DNA of 64,000 bases from BOG-908 sp964242595 (GTDB lineage: Bacteria; Pseudomonadota; Alphaproteobacteria; Acetobacterales; Acetobacteraceae), in contig CAXTBC010000013.1 in NCBI GenBank assembly GCA_964242595.1, forward strand, positions 1-64,000, read 5' to 3'. The notes below the pieces were generated by a model. The model did no database searches, had not been told where the DNA came from, and worked only from the letters and a program-made list of their open reading frames with translations. The translations under genes were made by a program, and so were the position numbers. Shown in pieces: positions 8,341 to 18,394 of the stretch (its first letter is position 1; the number at the start of each line of letters is the position of its first letter).

Positions 8341-10314
8341 TCACGCCGATTCCAGCACGATGCCTTGCTGCGGGTCGGACGCCTGCAGCTGCCAAGGCAC
8401 AGACACCACTGTCACGCCCGACCCACCGTAGCGCAGCAGGCGTGCGCGAAGCCGGCGCTCCCGGTGCGTGTGCATCAGGTACCCCCACCACCGCCCCTCG
8501 ATCAGCTCGGGCAGTACGACCATCACCGGCCGGCCGGGAAACCTCCTGCCTGCCTCCTCGATGGCCTGCAGCAGCGGGGTCACCACGCTGCGAAACGGGG
8601 AAGCGACGAACGACAAGAGCGGCGGCTCCAGACCGGCATCGATGGCCGGCTCGACCACGCAGTCCTGCCACTCCTGCCGAAGCGTCTGTTCCTTGCTGTC
8701 CATGTCCGGCCCTTCCAGGCTGGTCACGTGCAGCGCAGTCACGCTGGTCGAAAGCCGCAGCGCGTACTCCACAGCCTTGCGGGACAGCCTGTCCCACCGT
8801 GCGATAGGCACGAGCGCCACAGGTGGCTCCCGGCGCGTCATGTCGATCCTGCGATGTACTCCGTCCAGCACCTGCCGGTCGATGCCGGCGTAGTAGCGAT
8901 GCACCGCCCAAAGCCCCAGTAGCGTCAGCGGCACGATGATCACGGTCAGCCAGGCGCCCTCCGTAAACTTGGCCAGCAGGATGATGGCCAGCGCCACGCC
9001 GGTGGCCAAAGCACCCACGCCGTTGATCAGCAGCCTGGCCCGCGTGGCGGACCTGCCGCCTTGCCCGGGTGCCGCGTCTTTGCCGGCAGAGTCGCCCCGA
9101 AGGAAGCGCCACCAATGGGCGGCCATGCCGGCCTGTGACATCGTGAAAGACAGGAACGCACCCACGGCAAACAACGGGATGAGGCGGTCCGTGATGCCAC
9201 CGAACGCCGCCAGCAGGCCAGCGGAGCCGAGCGCCAGGAACAGGATCCCGGCCGTGTAGACCAGCCTGCGGCCGGAAATCGCAAAAGGACGCGGAAGAAA
9301 GCCGTCCACAGCCACCAACCGGCAGAGGCGCGGGAAGTCGACGAAGCTCGTGTTGGCGGACAGGCAAAGCACCGACAACACGCTGGCGATGGTGACGTAG
9401 TAGAGCCAGCCGCGCCCGTAGACGGCGCCGACCAGTTGCGAGAGCACGCTCTGGTAGCCGTCCTTGGTCTGGTCCATGGCCATCACGCCGTAGCTCTGCG
9501 CGAGCTGGGCGATGCCGATCAGCAGGAAGCCGAGGACCACCACGATCACCGTCAGCGTGCCGTGGGCGTTGCGCACCGTCGGTTTGCGGAACGCGCTGAC
9601 GCCGTTGCTAACCGCCTCTACCCCGGTCATGGCGGTGCAGCCGCTGGCGAACGCGCGCAGGATGAGCCAGAGCCCGACCGCCTCGCTGCCGTGGGCAACC
9701 GCGGGCGGAGCGATCACCGGGTGCGGGTGCCCCCCGGCTACCGCCATCTTGACCACGCCCCAGGCCAGAATGAAGCCCAGGCTGGCGATGAACACGTATG
9801 TGGGCAACGCCAGGGCCAGACCCGACTCGCGGGTCCCGCGCAAGTTCACCAGGGTGACCAACACCAGAACGGCGAGGCAGAGTGCCAGCGTGTAAGGCTG
9901 CAGCTTTGGCAGGGCGGAGGTGAGCGCGCCCACGCCGGCGGAGATGCCCACCGCCACGTTAAGCAGGTAGTCCACCATCAGCGCTGCCGCTGCCAGAAGC
10001 CCGGCGCCGGTCCCCAGGTTCTCCTTGGCCACCGTGTAGGAACCGCCGTTGCTGGGGTAGGCGGCGATAGTCTGGCGATAGGAGAAGTAGAGTGCCGCCA
10101 ACAAGACCACGATCACCCAGGTAATCGGGTTGACCACCCCGAGCCCGGCGGCACCAGCGCCGGCCAGGATGGTCAGTGCTGCTTCCGGACCGTAGGCCGC
10201 CGAGCCAAGCCCATCCAACCCCATGGCAGGAACGCCTTCGAACACGCCTATCTTGCGTTCGTCGGCTTCGCGGTTGGCAATCGAGCGGCCGAGAAAAACG
10301 CTGCTTAGGGACAC
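8341..10314 (-). CDS. APC-superfamily permease with C-terminal cytoplasmic domain (KimA-like)
   Basis: 657 residues. About twelve hydrophobic segments fill residues 30-470. The first helix carries GLDGLGSAAYGPEAALTIL, a helix-break region typical of APC transporters, and YPSNGGSYTVAKENLG follows. From about residue 490 a soluble domain (VALVPIARWDRLSRKAVEYA, PVMVVLPELIEGRWWGYLMH) resembles the universal-stress-like tail of KimA/YdaO-type potassium importers. Length and layout fit that group better than plain amino acid permeases, so potassium uptake is the best guess. The start codon is GTG. A GATACGTATC palindrome lies about 85 bases upstream. It stands alone, with dead genes on both sides. 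Confidence 0.7.
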   Translation of the reverse strand: MSLSSVFLGRSIANREADERKIGVFEGVPAMGLDGLGSAAYGPEAALTILAGAGAAGLGVVNPITWVIVVLLAALYFSYRQTIAAYPSNGGSYTVAKENLGTGAGLLAAAALMVDYLLNVAVGISAGVGALTSALPKLQPYTLALCLAVLVLVTLVNLRGTRESGLALALPTYVFIASLGFILAWGVVKMAVAGGHPHPVIAPPAVAHGSEAVGLWLILRAFASGCTAMTGVEAVSNGVSAFRKPTVRNAHGTLTVIVVVLGFLLIGIAQLAQSYGVMAMDQTKDGYQSVLSQLVGAVYGRGWLYYVTIASVLSVLCLSANTSFVDFPRLCRLVAVDGFLPRPFAISGRRLVYTAGILFLALGSAGLLAAFGGITDRLIPLFAVGAFLSFTMSQAGMAAHWWRFLRGDSAGKDAAPGQGGRSATRARLLINGVGALATGVALAIILLAKFTEGAWLTVIIVPLTLLGLWAVHRYYAGIDRQVLDGVHRRIDMTRREPPVALVPIARWDRLSRKAVEYALRLSTSVTALHVTSLEGPDMDSKEQTLRQEWQDCVVEPAIDAGLEPPLLSFVASPFRSVVTPLLQAIEEAGRRFPGRPVMVVLPELIEGRWWGYLMHTHRERRLRARLLRYGGSGVTVVSVPWQLQASDPQQGIVLESA

Positions 10315-10378
10315 GGGTAATCCTTGAAAGATACCGGGTTTTGATACGCCACGACGCTCGGCGGCAACAGCTGGCCAA

Positions 10379-11060
10379 TCACAACTTTGAAGGCTGATAC
10401 GTATCGCAGTTGCGCTCCGGCGGCACTTCCGCGCTGCGGACCGGGGTCAGGACTCGTTGCGTCCAGTAGGTGACTGCCGGGGCAAGACAGACGCCGGCCA
10501 GAAAGTTGGCGGCTTTTTTGTTGTACCGAGTGACAATGCCGCGCCGGTTCTTGAGCCGGTGGAAAGCGCGCTCGGTAACGTTGCGCATCTTGTGGACGAC
10601 CGCGTCATGCGGCTGGGCTCTCGGCGGTTGCTCTTGGACGGGATGACCGCTTCACTGCCGTCGGCGCCAGGTAGGCGCTGATGTCGTCTGCGTCGTAGGC
10701 TTTGTCACCTAGCAAGCGCGCTGGTTTGGCCACACGCGCGAGCAACTCACGGGCCCCCCAAACGTCGTGAACCACTCCGCTGGTTAGCATCAAGGCGTAG
10801 AGCCCGCCGAACCGGTCACACACGCAGAGCCAGGTTTTTGCGCCTCCTTTTGCGCCGCTAGCCGGGCGATGTGCGCGAATCGCCGTGCTCTCCGCCATGC
10901 CAGCAGCGGCGGATCTCCGCATCCGGCAAGGGCCGTTTAGAGCTGCTGCCACGATCCACGCTCTCTTCAACGGTGGAATCGATTGAACACTGTTGTCCGA
11001 GGGCCATACCCGGCAGGCAGCGCCGCCAGCGCAGGCCCTCGCGAAAGCGGTGCAGAACGT
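10379..11060 (-). pseudogene. IS5-family transposase remnant
   Basis: The minus strand gives AESTAIRAHRPASGAKGGAK (the first DDE aspartate region, Asp replaced), a middle part VVHDVWGARELLARVAKPAR and LLGDKAYDADDISAYLAP (second catalytic Asp), then after a frame change MRNVTERAFHRLKNRRGIVT and RYNKKAANFLAGV (catalytic Glu). This order is that of IS5/IS427-type transposases. At least one frameshift and a truncated N-terminus make it inactive. No intact terminal inverted repeats were seen. Confidence 0.75.
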
Positions 11061-11838
11061 CGCACGGCCCGACACCTCGTTCTGCCTGAAGGACGGGCAG
11101 AAGGTGACTGTGCTAAAGCGACGTCGGTCCAGCGTCGGGGTCAGGAAGCCTATGCGCGCCGGTACGGCCGCTATGAGGAGGCTGCACACCCTTTCCAAAG
11201 CAGCGCAACGCGAGCATCCCCGTCGGCACCCTCATGACGACGGCCTTGGGGACGATCATCACCAATCCGGTGCCCCGCCATAGTGTGGCGTTGCTGAGCC
11301 CTGTTTGGCGGCGGACGGTCCGATACCGGGAGAACGGTTAGCAGTGTAGATTATCTCGGTGTTCGGACAAGAGCGCGTCGCCTCTTAAATCGTCGGCTCG
11401 GTCAGCCGAGGCCGACTTATGCAGGTTCATCATAGGGTCCCCGATCAATCTCCACTCTCTTTCGCATCCTCCAAATGCGAGTGGCCAACCGCGGCAAGCT
11501 CATGTCTTCTAGTAATCTGGACGCGCAATGTTGGTAGCTCAAAGTTGAATGAGCGTCGTGGTGTTGACGCAAACGTTCCATTGATGTCGCTGCGAAAGTA
11601 TCACAGCTACGGTTGACCTTAGTTTAACTCGCCAGGCGCCTGAGCAGTTTTGTTTGCCTGCCTGACGCATTTCAGGGACCAAGGCACGTTTCTATCGGGC
11701 TTGAGTCTACACCCCTAGTTTTCCTAGCCCGCTCGGCTTTTGGCCGAAGTCTAAAGAGAGCAGGTCGGCTTCGCGTAACTCTTCATCATCCAGTTGGATG
11801 GGGCAAATCGGGCAACCGCAACTTTGGAAGACGCGTGA
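11061..11838. other. Intergenic stretch, no gene recognised
   Basis: Short open frames occur but none looks like a protein family. The region between the IS5 remnant and the GMC gene becomes lower in GC towards the right. A small hairpin (TCGGC at 11,733-11,737, GCCGA at 11,743-11,747) lies about 90 bases before the GMC start and could be a leader structure; the evidence is weak. Confidence 0.4.
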
Positions 11839-13518
11839 ATGGAAAGTCCGGACATCCTCGTCATCGGTGCCGGAACAGCTGGCACGGTCATGGCCGCACG
11901 TCTGTCGGAAGACCCTCGCCAGCGCGTCCTTCTGATTGAGGCAGGCGATGATACGCAACCAGGCGATGTTCCGGGCGACATCAGCGACATTTACCCCAGA
12001 TCAGCCTCCAACCCAAATTACCTTTGGAATGGCCTGGAAGCCAGGACTTTCGTCTGCGGCGCGAGGCAGCCATATTCGCAGGCCCGTGTCATGGGTGGCG
12101 GTTCAAGCATAAACGCCATGGCCTCGATGCGCGGGCTGCCGAACACGTACGACGGCTGGAGTGAGGCGGGTGCCGACGGCTGGTCCTGGGCCGACGTTCA
12201 GCCCTGGTTCAGGAAAATTGAGAACGATTACGACCGAGATCCCGTTGGTTGTCAAAGCGGCACGAGCCCAATAAGGCGCGTTCCTGTAAAACACTGGCCG
12301 ACCTACGCGACAACGCTGCGGCATGCTGCAGACCATTGTGGGTACGCGTACATACCAGACATCAACGAAGACTTCGGCGACGGGTTCTTCCCGATGCCTT
12401 TAAGCGCCACAGCCGATCAGAGGTCAACAACCGCAGACACATACTTGACCACAGGCGTCAGGCAACGCCGCAACCTTGAGATTCTATCTAACGCAATTGT
12501 TGAGAAGCTATTGTTACGTGGTACTGACGTCGTTGGCGCGAAAGTCACTTGCGGAAGTGAAAAGCTCAGAATCATGGCGAAGAAAGTTATTCTTTCGGCC
12601 GGAGCCATCTACTCTCCATCTTTATTGATGAGGTCCGGGATCGGGCCAGCCGAGGCTCTGCGGCACGCCGGCATACCTCCGTTGGTGAACAGGGTTGGCG
12701 TTGGCGGCAATCTTCAAAACCATCCCTGCGTTTTTTTTGCTCTGACGCTGCCTAAAGCCATGCGGATGGCATCTCACCGCGGAAACTTCATGTTGGCGGG
12801 CCTACGGGCCTCATCAGCACACGCCGGAGGATCGGCCGGAGATCTTTCGCTCTTTATGACCGGACGTGTGAGCCAGAGACCTTTTGGAACCAGTATCGGG
12901 ATGCTTGGATGCGCGCTCTACGCTCCGCACTCCCGAGGGACGGTGACGTTGGTCGGACCAACACGCGTTCACTCCCCTCGAGTGGATTTCAACATGCTAG
13001 ACGACCCACGCGACTCGCCCCGGGTGCTTCTCGCAGCTCAGCTGGCCCAAAAGATTCTTCGCCAATCAGTAGGCGCTTACCATGAGGCCATCCTGCTTCC
13101 TGCCGATCAATCACTTGATCGAATAAGCAGCCCCGGATTGGCCGGTACGGTTCTCTCGATGGGCGCCCAAGCTGTGATGAATTCGCCGCGCCTTTGCCGG
13201 GAGTTGGCTCTGATCTTTGAGTTCGGTTCAGGCCGGCAAGTCAAATCCCAAGGCGCTTGCTTGCCGGATGCCGACATCCTGTCTTCGGTGACGCCAATGT
13301 ATCACGTCGTCGGCACGTGTGCGATCGGTCGGGTCAGTGACCCCGCTGCTGTTGTCGATCCGTCCTGTCGCGTGATTGGCGTGAACAATCTGTACGTAGT
13401 CGATGCTTCCGTCATGCCGACCATTCCGAATGCCAACACAAATCTCACAACCGTGATGATCGCTGAACGCGTAGCAGATAGCTTTTGCCGGCAGCGCCCC
13501 AGTGGGCTGATGGCATGA
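11839..13518 (+). CDS. GMC-family FAD-dependent oxidoreductase
   Basis: 559 residues, full length for glucose-methanol-choline oxidoreductases. The FAD dinucleotide motif DILVIGAGTAGTVMAARLSE is at about residues 5-24. The GMC signature follows with ARVMGGGSSINAMASMRG. The active-site His is residue 489 in MYHVVGTCAIGR, and the C-terminal PNANTNLTTVMIAER completes the flavin site. These enzymes oxidise alcohols to aldehydes or ketones, passing electrons to oxygen or a quinone. No signal peptide is seen. GC content is visibly lower than in the core genes, which suggests transfer. It lies before the dead decarboxylase copy and the thiamine-diphosphate enzyme, possibly in one catabolic unit. The substrate is unknown. 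Confidence 0.9.
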   Translation: MESPDILVIGAGTAGTVMAARLSEDPRQRVLLIEAGDDTQPGDVPGDISDIYPRSASNPNYLWNGLEARTFVCGARQPYSQARVMGGGSSINAMASMRGLPNTYDGWSEAGADGWSWADVQPWFRKIENDYDRDPVGCQSGTSPIRRVPVKHWPTYATTLRHAADHCGYAYIPDINEDFGDGFFPMPLSATADQRSTTADTYLTTGVRQRRNLEILSNAIVEKLLLRGTDVVGAKVTCGSEKLRIMAKKVILSAGAIYSPSLLMRSGIGPAEALRHAGIPPLVNRVGVGGNLQNHPCVFFALTLPKAMRMASHRGNFMLAGLRASSAHAGGSAGDLSLFMTGRVSQRPFGTSIGMLGCALYAPHSRGTVTLVGPTRVHSPRVDFNMLDDPRDSPRVLLAAQLAQKILRQSVGAYHEAILLPADQSLDRISSPGLAGTVLSMGAQAVMNSPRLCRELALIFEFGSGRQVKSQGACLPDADILSSVTPMYHVVGTCAIGRVSDPAAVVDPSCRVIGVNNLYVVDASVMPTIPNANTNLTTVMIAERVADSFCRQRPSGLMA

Positions 13519-13751
13519 TATCAGGTGAATGACACCCACCGTAGTGTCCATCGTCCAGTTCACCCTTGCTCTTTGGGCCTCACCGACTGTCGAATGCTCA
13601 GATCGCCAGCTGCAACCGGCTTATAATGGAAAGAACGATGAGCGAACTAAACCCATCGAGGTTCGATTCTCTCACTGAATCCGTCACTGCTAACCTAACG
13701 TCTGTTGGACAAGGCTCTTGGTAAGCCTGCTGACAAGCCTCATCACGTAAG

Positions 13752-14699
13752 GTGGCGCTCGAGAAGCACTTCATACTGCCGGAGTTCGTAGGCTACTTAC
13801 AAGAACCCAAATAGAACTTCTGACCTGAGCTGATTGATGGATTTGTGGCGATAATGTCTGGGTTCGGATCAGGAAGACTCGATGTCATGGGCATCAAAAG
13901 TGTGAACTTCGTCGTCCTCTCGGTTGCCGGTCCTGGCTGCAAGCCAATCCAACACTAGACGGACAAATCGATTAGCGCGGCTGTGCAACGACGTCTTGGC
14001 GAAGCTGGGGCAAAAGCGCCCCGACCGTTACGGCGGCTTCGCCCACCTCGCGCTTCAAGATCCGAAAGCGGGTGCTGACGACCTCGATCGCTGCATTCGC
14101 GATCTTGGCTTAAAGGCGCGATGATAAATGGCCAGACCAACGGGTCGTACCTCGACGACCGACGCTACGACGTATTCTGGAAGCGGGCCGCTGCTTTGCA
14201 GGCGCCGATTTATACCTACCGTCCACTCCGTTGGTTCACCCCGAGGTTTATGACGGACATCCGGAGATGTGGGGCCCGGTCTGAAGCTGGCCACGGAGAC
14301 CTGCAGTCACGCCATATGATTGATCTTTAGCGGCGTCCCTGATCGCTAACCACCCGGCGCATGATCCTTGGTCACATGGGAAAGACCCTTCCGATCCAGC
14401 TATGGCTTCTCGACCGACGCATCGGCAGTACCAGTTTACGTTTCTCGATCAAGAAGAGATGTTCCGATTGTGACCGCGAAAACATTTGCGTTATAACGCT
14501 AGGTGTTTGCTCCAATGTCGCGTTACACTCTACTTAGTTCGACGCGACGAATATCATAATCTCAATCGATTATCCGTGCGAGGATAGAAAGATCGTTGCT
14601 GATCAAATCAGAGCTATGGATTTGAGCGATGTCGAGCGACGGGCGGCTGCATTCGCGAACGCGCAGGCACGCCTTCGCTCTAAGCAGCTATCGCCGTAG
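13752..14699 (+). pseudogene. Amidohydrolase-family decarboxylase, dead paralogue of the gene at 19,816
   Basis: Pieces in changing frames align in order with the intact protein at 19,816-20,937: VALEKHFILPEFVGYLQEPK then a stop, KRPDRYGGFAHLALQDPKAG, MINGQTNGSYLDDRRYDVFW, LGHMGKTLPIQLWLLDRR, TNIIISIDYPCEDRKIVADQ and LSDVERRAAAFANAQARL. Several frameshifts and stops are needed, and the metal-site motif following YLHP is altered (IYTYRPL). The similarity is clear along the whole length but far from identical, so the duplication is old. There is no sign of the signal peptide found on the intact copy. Confidence 0.8.
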
Positions 14700-14738
14700 A
14701 ACAGGGCGACGAAAGATCCTTAAGGAGGCCTTCTAGCG

Positions 14739-14837
14739 ATGGCTGGTTATGACGGCTCGAGTTGGCCCGAGAAGGCAAGGCCACCAAAACGGTCCTGGGA
14801 CATACATCATGGTGACTTCAAGCCGCATTTCGACTGA
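14739..14837 (+). CDS. Possible 32-residue leader peptide
   Basis: A strong Shine-Dalgarno sequence, AAGGAGG at 14,722-14,728, stands 10 bases before the ATG at 14,739. That ATG opens a 32-codon frame (MAGYDGSSWPEKARPPKRSW...) ending TGA at 14,835-14,837. The frame overlaps the first codons of the thiamine-diphosphate enzyme in another register. It could be a translated leader that couples to the downstream start, or the original N-terminus of that enzyme cut off by a frameshift. No known family is recognised. Confidence 0.3.
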   Translation: MAGYDGSSWPEKARPPKRSWDIHHGDFKPHFD

Positions 14838-16572
14838 TAAGAAGTTTGCAGGTCGTCGCAAAAATGCGACCAATAAGCAACCGTCTTCGATAGAATTGCA
14901 GTCGGCTGCCTCGCAGATGTGGGAGTTCGCCCGGCGTGTCGGCATCGACGTTATTTTCGTCAATCTCGGTAGCGACCATCCGGCCTTCATAGAGGCATTC
15001 GCTAGTTTTAAAGGGGATAGCCCGCGCATCGTGGTCTGTCCACACGAGATGACGGCGCTCAGCGCTGCTCATGGCTACGCTATGATCACGCGGCGGCCTC
15101 AGATGGTGCTAGTTCACGTCGACGTTGGAACCGCAAATTTGGGCGGTAGTGTCCACAATGCCGCCCGTAGCCGAGTGCCAGCAATCATTGTGGCCGGTCG
15201 GTCTCCAGTAACGCTGGATAGCGACCTCGCCGGATCGCGAACCGAGTTCATTCACTTTATCCAGGATACGCCAAACCAGGAAGACATCGTTCGGCCTTAC
15301 AGCAAATGGTCCTATGAGCTGCGTGAGCCGACCACGACCGAGACTGTATTCTTGAGAGGGCATCAGATCGCTTCGACTCAACCGCAAGGTCCGGTATATA
15401 TCACGGGAGCGCGGGAGGTCTGGGATAAGATGGCCGGACCCGCGAGGGAGGACGTCGCTTTCTGGACGCCTGCACAGCTTGGAGGAATTTCCGAGCAGGG
15501 TGCTCGCCGGATCGCCGAAGCGCTCGCCGCGGCAAAGCGCCCCCTTGTGATCACCACTTACCTCGGACGCAATCCAGAAGCCGTCGTGGCACTAACAAAA
15601 ATGTCTGAGCAAGTCGGCATTGGTATTTGCGAGATCGCTCCGGTGAGCGTTAACTTTCCGGGTGGTCACGACAACCACCTGGGCTACGACCTGAATGCTT
15701 ACGTTGGCGACGCTGACGTGATACTCCTGCTCGACGTCGACGTGCCTTGGCTCCCACTTCGCACCGGTCCGGCGAAAGCGGCACGGGTGTTTCACGTGGA
15801 TTGCGACCCGCTAAAATCCAATCTCTGGCTCTGGCACTACCCCACTGAGGAAAGCTTCACGGCCGATACGACCATTGCGATCCGTGAGATCGCCGCCTGC
15901 CTTGACGTTACAGTACCGGGACGGGAAGGCCGACTAACCTGGCTCAGGTCAATAAAACCCCGGCGTGAACAGGTTGAGGGCTACGGTCTGCTGACCGAGT
16001 CACTGGTCGCTCGAACCCTCCGGGACATGGTAACGGATAAGACCCTGTTCATTGTCGAGGACCCATCTGGTACGATCCCGGTCTGGGACGGTCTGAGACC
16101 CAATGTGGCCGGCAGCGCCTACGGAAATGGTGGGACAGCGCTCGGCTGGGGTATAAATGCTGCCATTGGAGCCAAGATCGCGCGGCCCGACGCCGAAGTT
16201 ATCGCAATCGTGGGTGATGGCGCTTTCGTGTTTGGCGTCCCAACGAGTACCTTCTGGGTTGCTCAGACGTATAAGACTCCATTTCTGACAGTGATTTGTA
16301 ACAACGGCGGGTGGAACTCTCCAAGGCTCTCGACATTGCTGGTGCATCCGAAGGGGATCGCGGTCAACGACGACACCTTCTGGGTCACCATGACCCGCGG
16401 CGCCAAGCTTCCGGAAATCGCAGCTGCGGCCGGGAACGCAGCAGTTTTCCGTGTAATCGAGCCGGAAAAGCTGCGCGCTGCCTTGCACGAAGCGCTCGAG
16501 ATCGTCCGAGGGGGTAGTTCAGCTGTAGTTGAAGTCGTGCTTCAGCCCTTCTCGACACAGACATTATGTTGA
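14749..16572 (+). CDS. Thiamine-diphosphate-dependent enzyme (acetolactate synthase-like)
   Basis: Up to 607 residues. The N-terminal pyrimidine-binding domain has FVNLGSDHPAFIEAF and the catalytic Glu at residue 100 in CPHEMTALSAAHGYAM. A central domain follows. The C-terminal pyrophosphate-binding domain carries the motif GDG (489-491) to NN (518-519). Such enzymes cleave or join 2-keto acids or hydroxyketones; this branch has no assigned substrate that I can name. The start is uncertain: ATG at 14,749 has poor spacing to the Shine-Dalgarno, and ATG at 14,809 lies nearer the conserved part. GC content is lower than in the core. It stands between the dead and live copies of a decarboxylase gene. 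Confidence 0.85.
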   Translation: MTARVGPRRQGHQNGPGTYIMVTSSRISTDKKFAGRRKNATNKQPSSIELQSAASQMWEFARRVGIDVIFVNLGSDHPAFIEAFASFKGDSPRIVVCPHEMTALSAAHGYAMITRRPQMVLVHVDVGTANLGGSVHNAARSRVPAIIVAGRSPVTLDSDLAGSRTEFIHFIQDTPNQEDIVRPYSKWSYELREPTTTETVFLRGHQIASTQPQGPVYITGAREVWDKMAGPAREDVAFWTPAQLGGISEQGARRIAEALAAAKRPLVITTYLGRNPEAVVALTKMSEQVGIGICEIAPVSVNFPGGHDNHLGYDLNAYVGDADVILLLDVDVPWLPLRTGPAKAARVFHVDCDPLKSNLWLWHYPTEESFTADTTIAIREIAACLDVTVPGREGRLTWLRSIKPRREQVEGYGLLTESLVARTLRDMVTDKTLFIVEDPSGTIPVWDGLRPNVAGSAYGNGGTALGWGINAAIGAKIARPDAEVIAIVGDGAFVFGVPTSTFWVAQTYKTPFLTVICNNGGWNSPRLSTLLVHPKGIAVNDDTFWVTMTRGAKLPEIAAAAGNAAVFRVIEPEKLRAALHEALEIVRGGSSAVVEVVLQPFSTQTLC

Positions 16573-17559
16573 CCCGGGCGAATGCCGGGCACTTCAGGTG
16601 TGCGGATCGAGCTAGTGCTGGGCGAGGTTTAGTCCCAAATTTGATGGCGCAACCGCTGCCTGCAGCGCCACGGTATCTCTCGGCTGCTCGAGCCAGACGC
16701 ACCAAACTGCCGAGAAGCGGTTCAAACTCGCTATGCAGCCGCAGAGCCCGTTTAGGAGCCCGCATCTAAATACGCCTGCATCCAAGCCGATATTGCAGGC
16801 GGCGCTCAGTCACCTTGAAAGCCAATGCCGCGCGCAAGCCACCAAGCTTGTGCTGCACTTGACAAACTTGCGGCTTGACCGGAAATTACCTGGCCAACCG
16901 ACGCCGGCTCAAAACTTTTGAGGCGTAAGACACGCTGAGCACCAGCAAGCGCGCGGTTCGGCAGACACTCTCCCTGCAATCGGCAATGGTGAACGCCCGT
17001 TCGCGCAGACCTTGGGATACGCAGCAAAGCGGCGGAACAGCATGGCATCGAATCCGGACGAACAACCGGAGACCAATGAACCATATCGTAGCCCCGTGCC
17101 GAAAGCCGTTTTACTTCCGGTCAGAGGAAGACTGCTCAGACGGCCAAGCCGAACGCACAAATCAAATTTTAAAGACGCAACTGTCAGATGATACTACTAC
17201 GAGACACATGACCATCTGCAAACACATCTTAGCTAGTTTGCTGCTGCTTAGAACCACGTTCGCATGCTGAAGATGTTGAAGGGTCTCACGCCCTGCAAAT
17301 TTACTTGCAGGATCTAGTAAAAGAGCCATGAGAACCCGAACTCAAGCCGATCTGCGGAGTGCCTGAACTAAACACCTTGCGCTTCACCACGTAGTCGATT
17401 ACTCTTGTGGCGTTATTATGCCAGGAAAGGTTCGTTAAATTCTGGCGTAAGTTTCGATACCGTTGAGTGCTACGTCCGTTGATGTCACGTTTGATGACCA
17501 ACAGCCTGCCGGTAGGCTGAATTGCTTCCATGCACAGCGGCGATATCACTGCTCAGCTC
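16573..17559. other. Degenerate intergenic region
   Basis: No gene is recognised on either strand. One short plus-strand string near 17,135-17,170 (CSDGQAERTNQILKTQ) resembles the DGQxERxN motif of retroviral-type integrase domains, but nothing around it supports a longer match. The region is probably made of unrecognisable IS debris. Confidence 0.4.
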
Positions 17560-18320
17560 TTACCCTGTACTATGCGTCATGCAGCCGAGAGGCCTGTCAT
17601 TGGAACATAAACCCAGGCACGAGCAATATCCGTGTTGCCGCGGGCAGCACCGAAACCGTCGTGTCGTCACCATGCAACCGCTCGGCTGCTTGGTCAGGCC
17701 CACGCAGGCGCTCGAACAGCGGCATCAGCGTAGACCAGGCTCAGCGGGACGCCTCAGGGGCGTAGCGCTCGGCTTGCGGGTTCAGCGGCTGATGGTGGCC
17801 GAACTTCTCAAAGATAGTCATTGCCAGCAGGTTAGAATCCGCCCAGCTACGTGGCGTCACTCGGAACGGCACCGGCGGCTGACTGATCGCCTCGCAGTGC
17901 GGAAGGTGAACTTCTCCCGTACATGCAAGATCACACTCCAGCTTCGTGGGACGACTTCCAGCATCTCGGTGAAGCCCGTCCCCAATTTACACAGTCGTGC
18001 GCCGCCGCAGCACAGGCGGCTGACCGGCGGGGGCTCGCCACGCGCTGCGCGGCGCAGATGCTCGTGGAAACGGCTTACGTGACCGGCGCTTGCGGGTAAA
18101 AGCGGCTAGGTTGGTGGTGCGTGCGGCGGCCTGCTTAGCGTTAATCTCGTCCTCGATCGCAGCGGTCTCTACCTCCTCGAGCCGCCCCTCTATTTGTTCA
18201 ATCAGCCGCGTCTTGCGTTCCGAGCGTTGGCCATAAAGCTGATACCACAGCTCCGACATCACCGCTGCTGGGTAATCAGCGCTTGGTCGGCAGCCGCCTG
18301 GGCATGGCCGGCCATTACTC
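17560..18320 (-). pseudogene. IS66-family TnpC transposase remnant
   Basis: On the minus strand: LWYQLYGQRSERKTRLIEQI, EINAKQAAARTTNLAAFTRK (IS66 TnpC N-terminal region), then after frame changes CCGGARLCKLGTGFTEMLEV, VILHVREKFTFRTAR, NLLAMTIFEKFGHHQPLNPQ and AAERLHGDDTTVSVLPA. The order matches IS66 transposases up to the first catalytic Asp segment (LHGDDTTVPV). The catalytic C-terminal half is absent. Multiple frameshifts make it dead. Confidence 0.75.
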
Positions 18321-18394
18321 TAACTTTAATGCGCCATACCTTCTGGCAGGAGTTCGGGATCGGCAGCCACGCGGGTAACGGAGTCGCAAGTCTC

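Noticed and set aside
13657..13673. A tRNA-like T-arm string (GAGGTTCGATTCTC)
   Set aside because: No anticodon arm, D arm or acceptor partner was found nearby, and the stem does not pair well. It is probably chance.
17128..17175. DGQAERTNQILK, similar to a retroviral-type integrase motif
   Set aside because: Only about 12 residues match, without the other catalytic residues in any frame.
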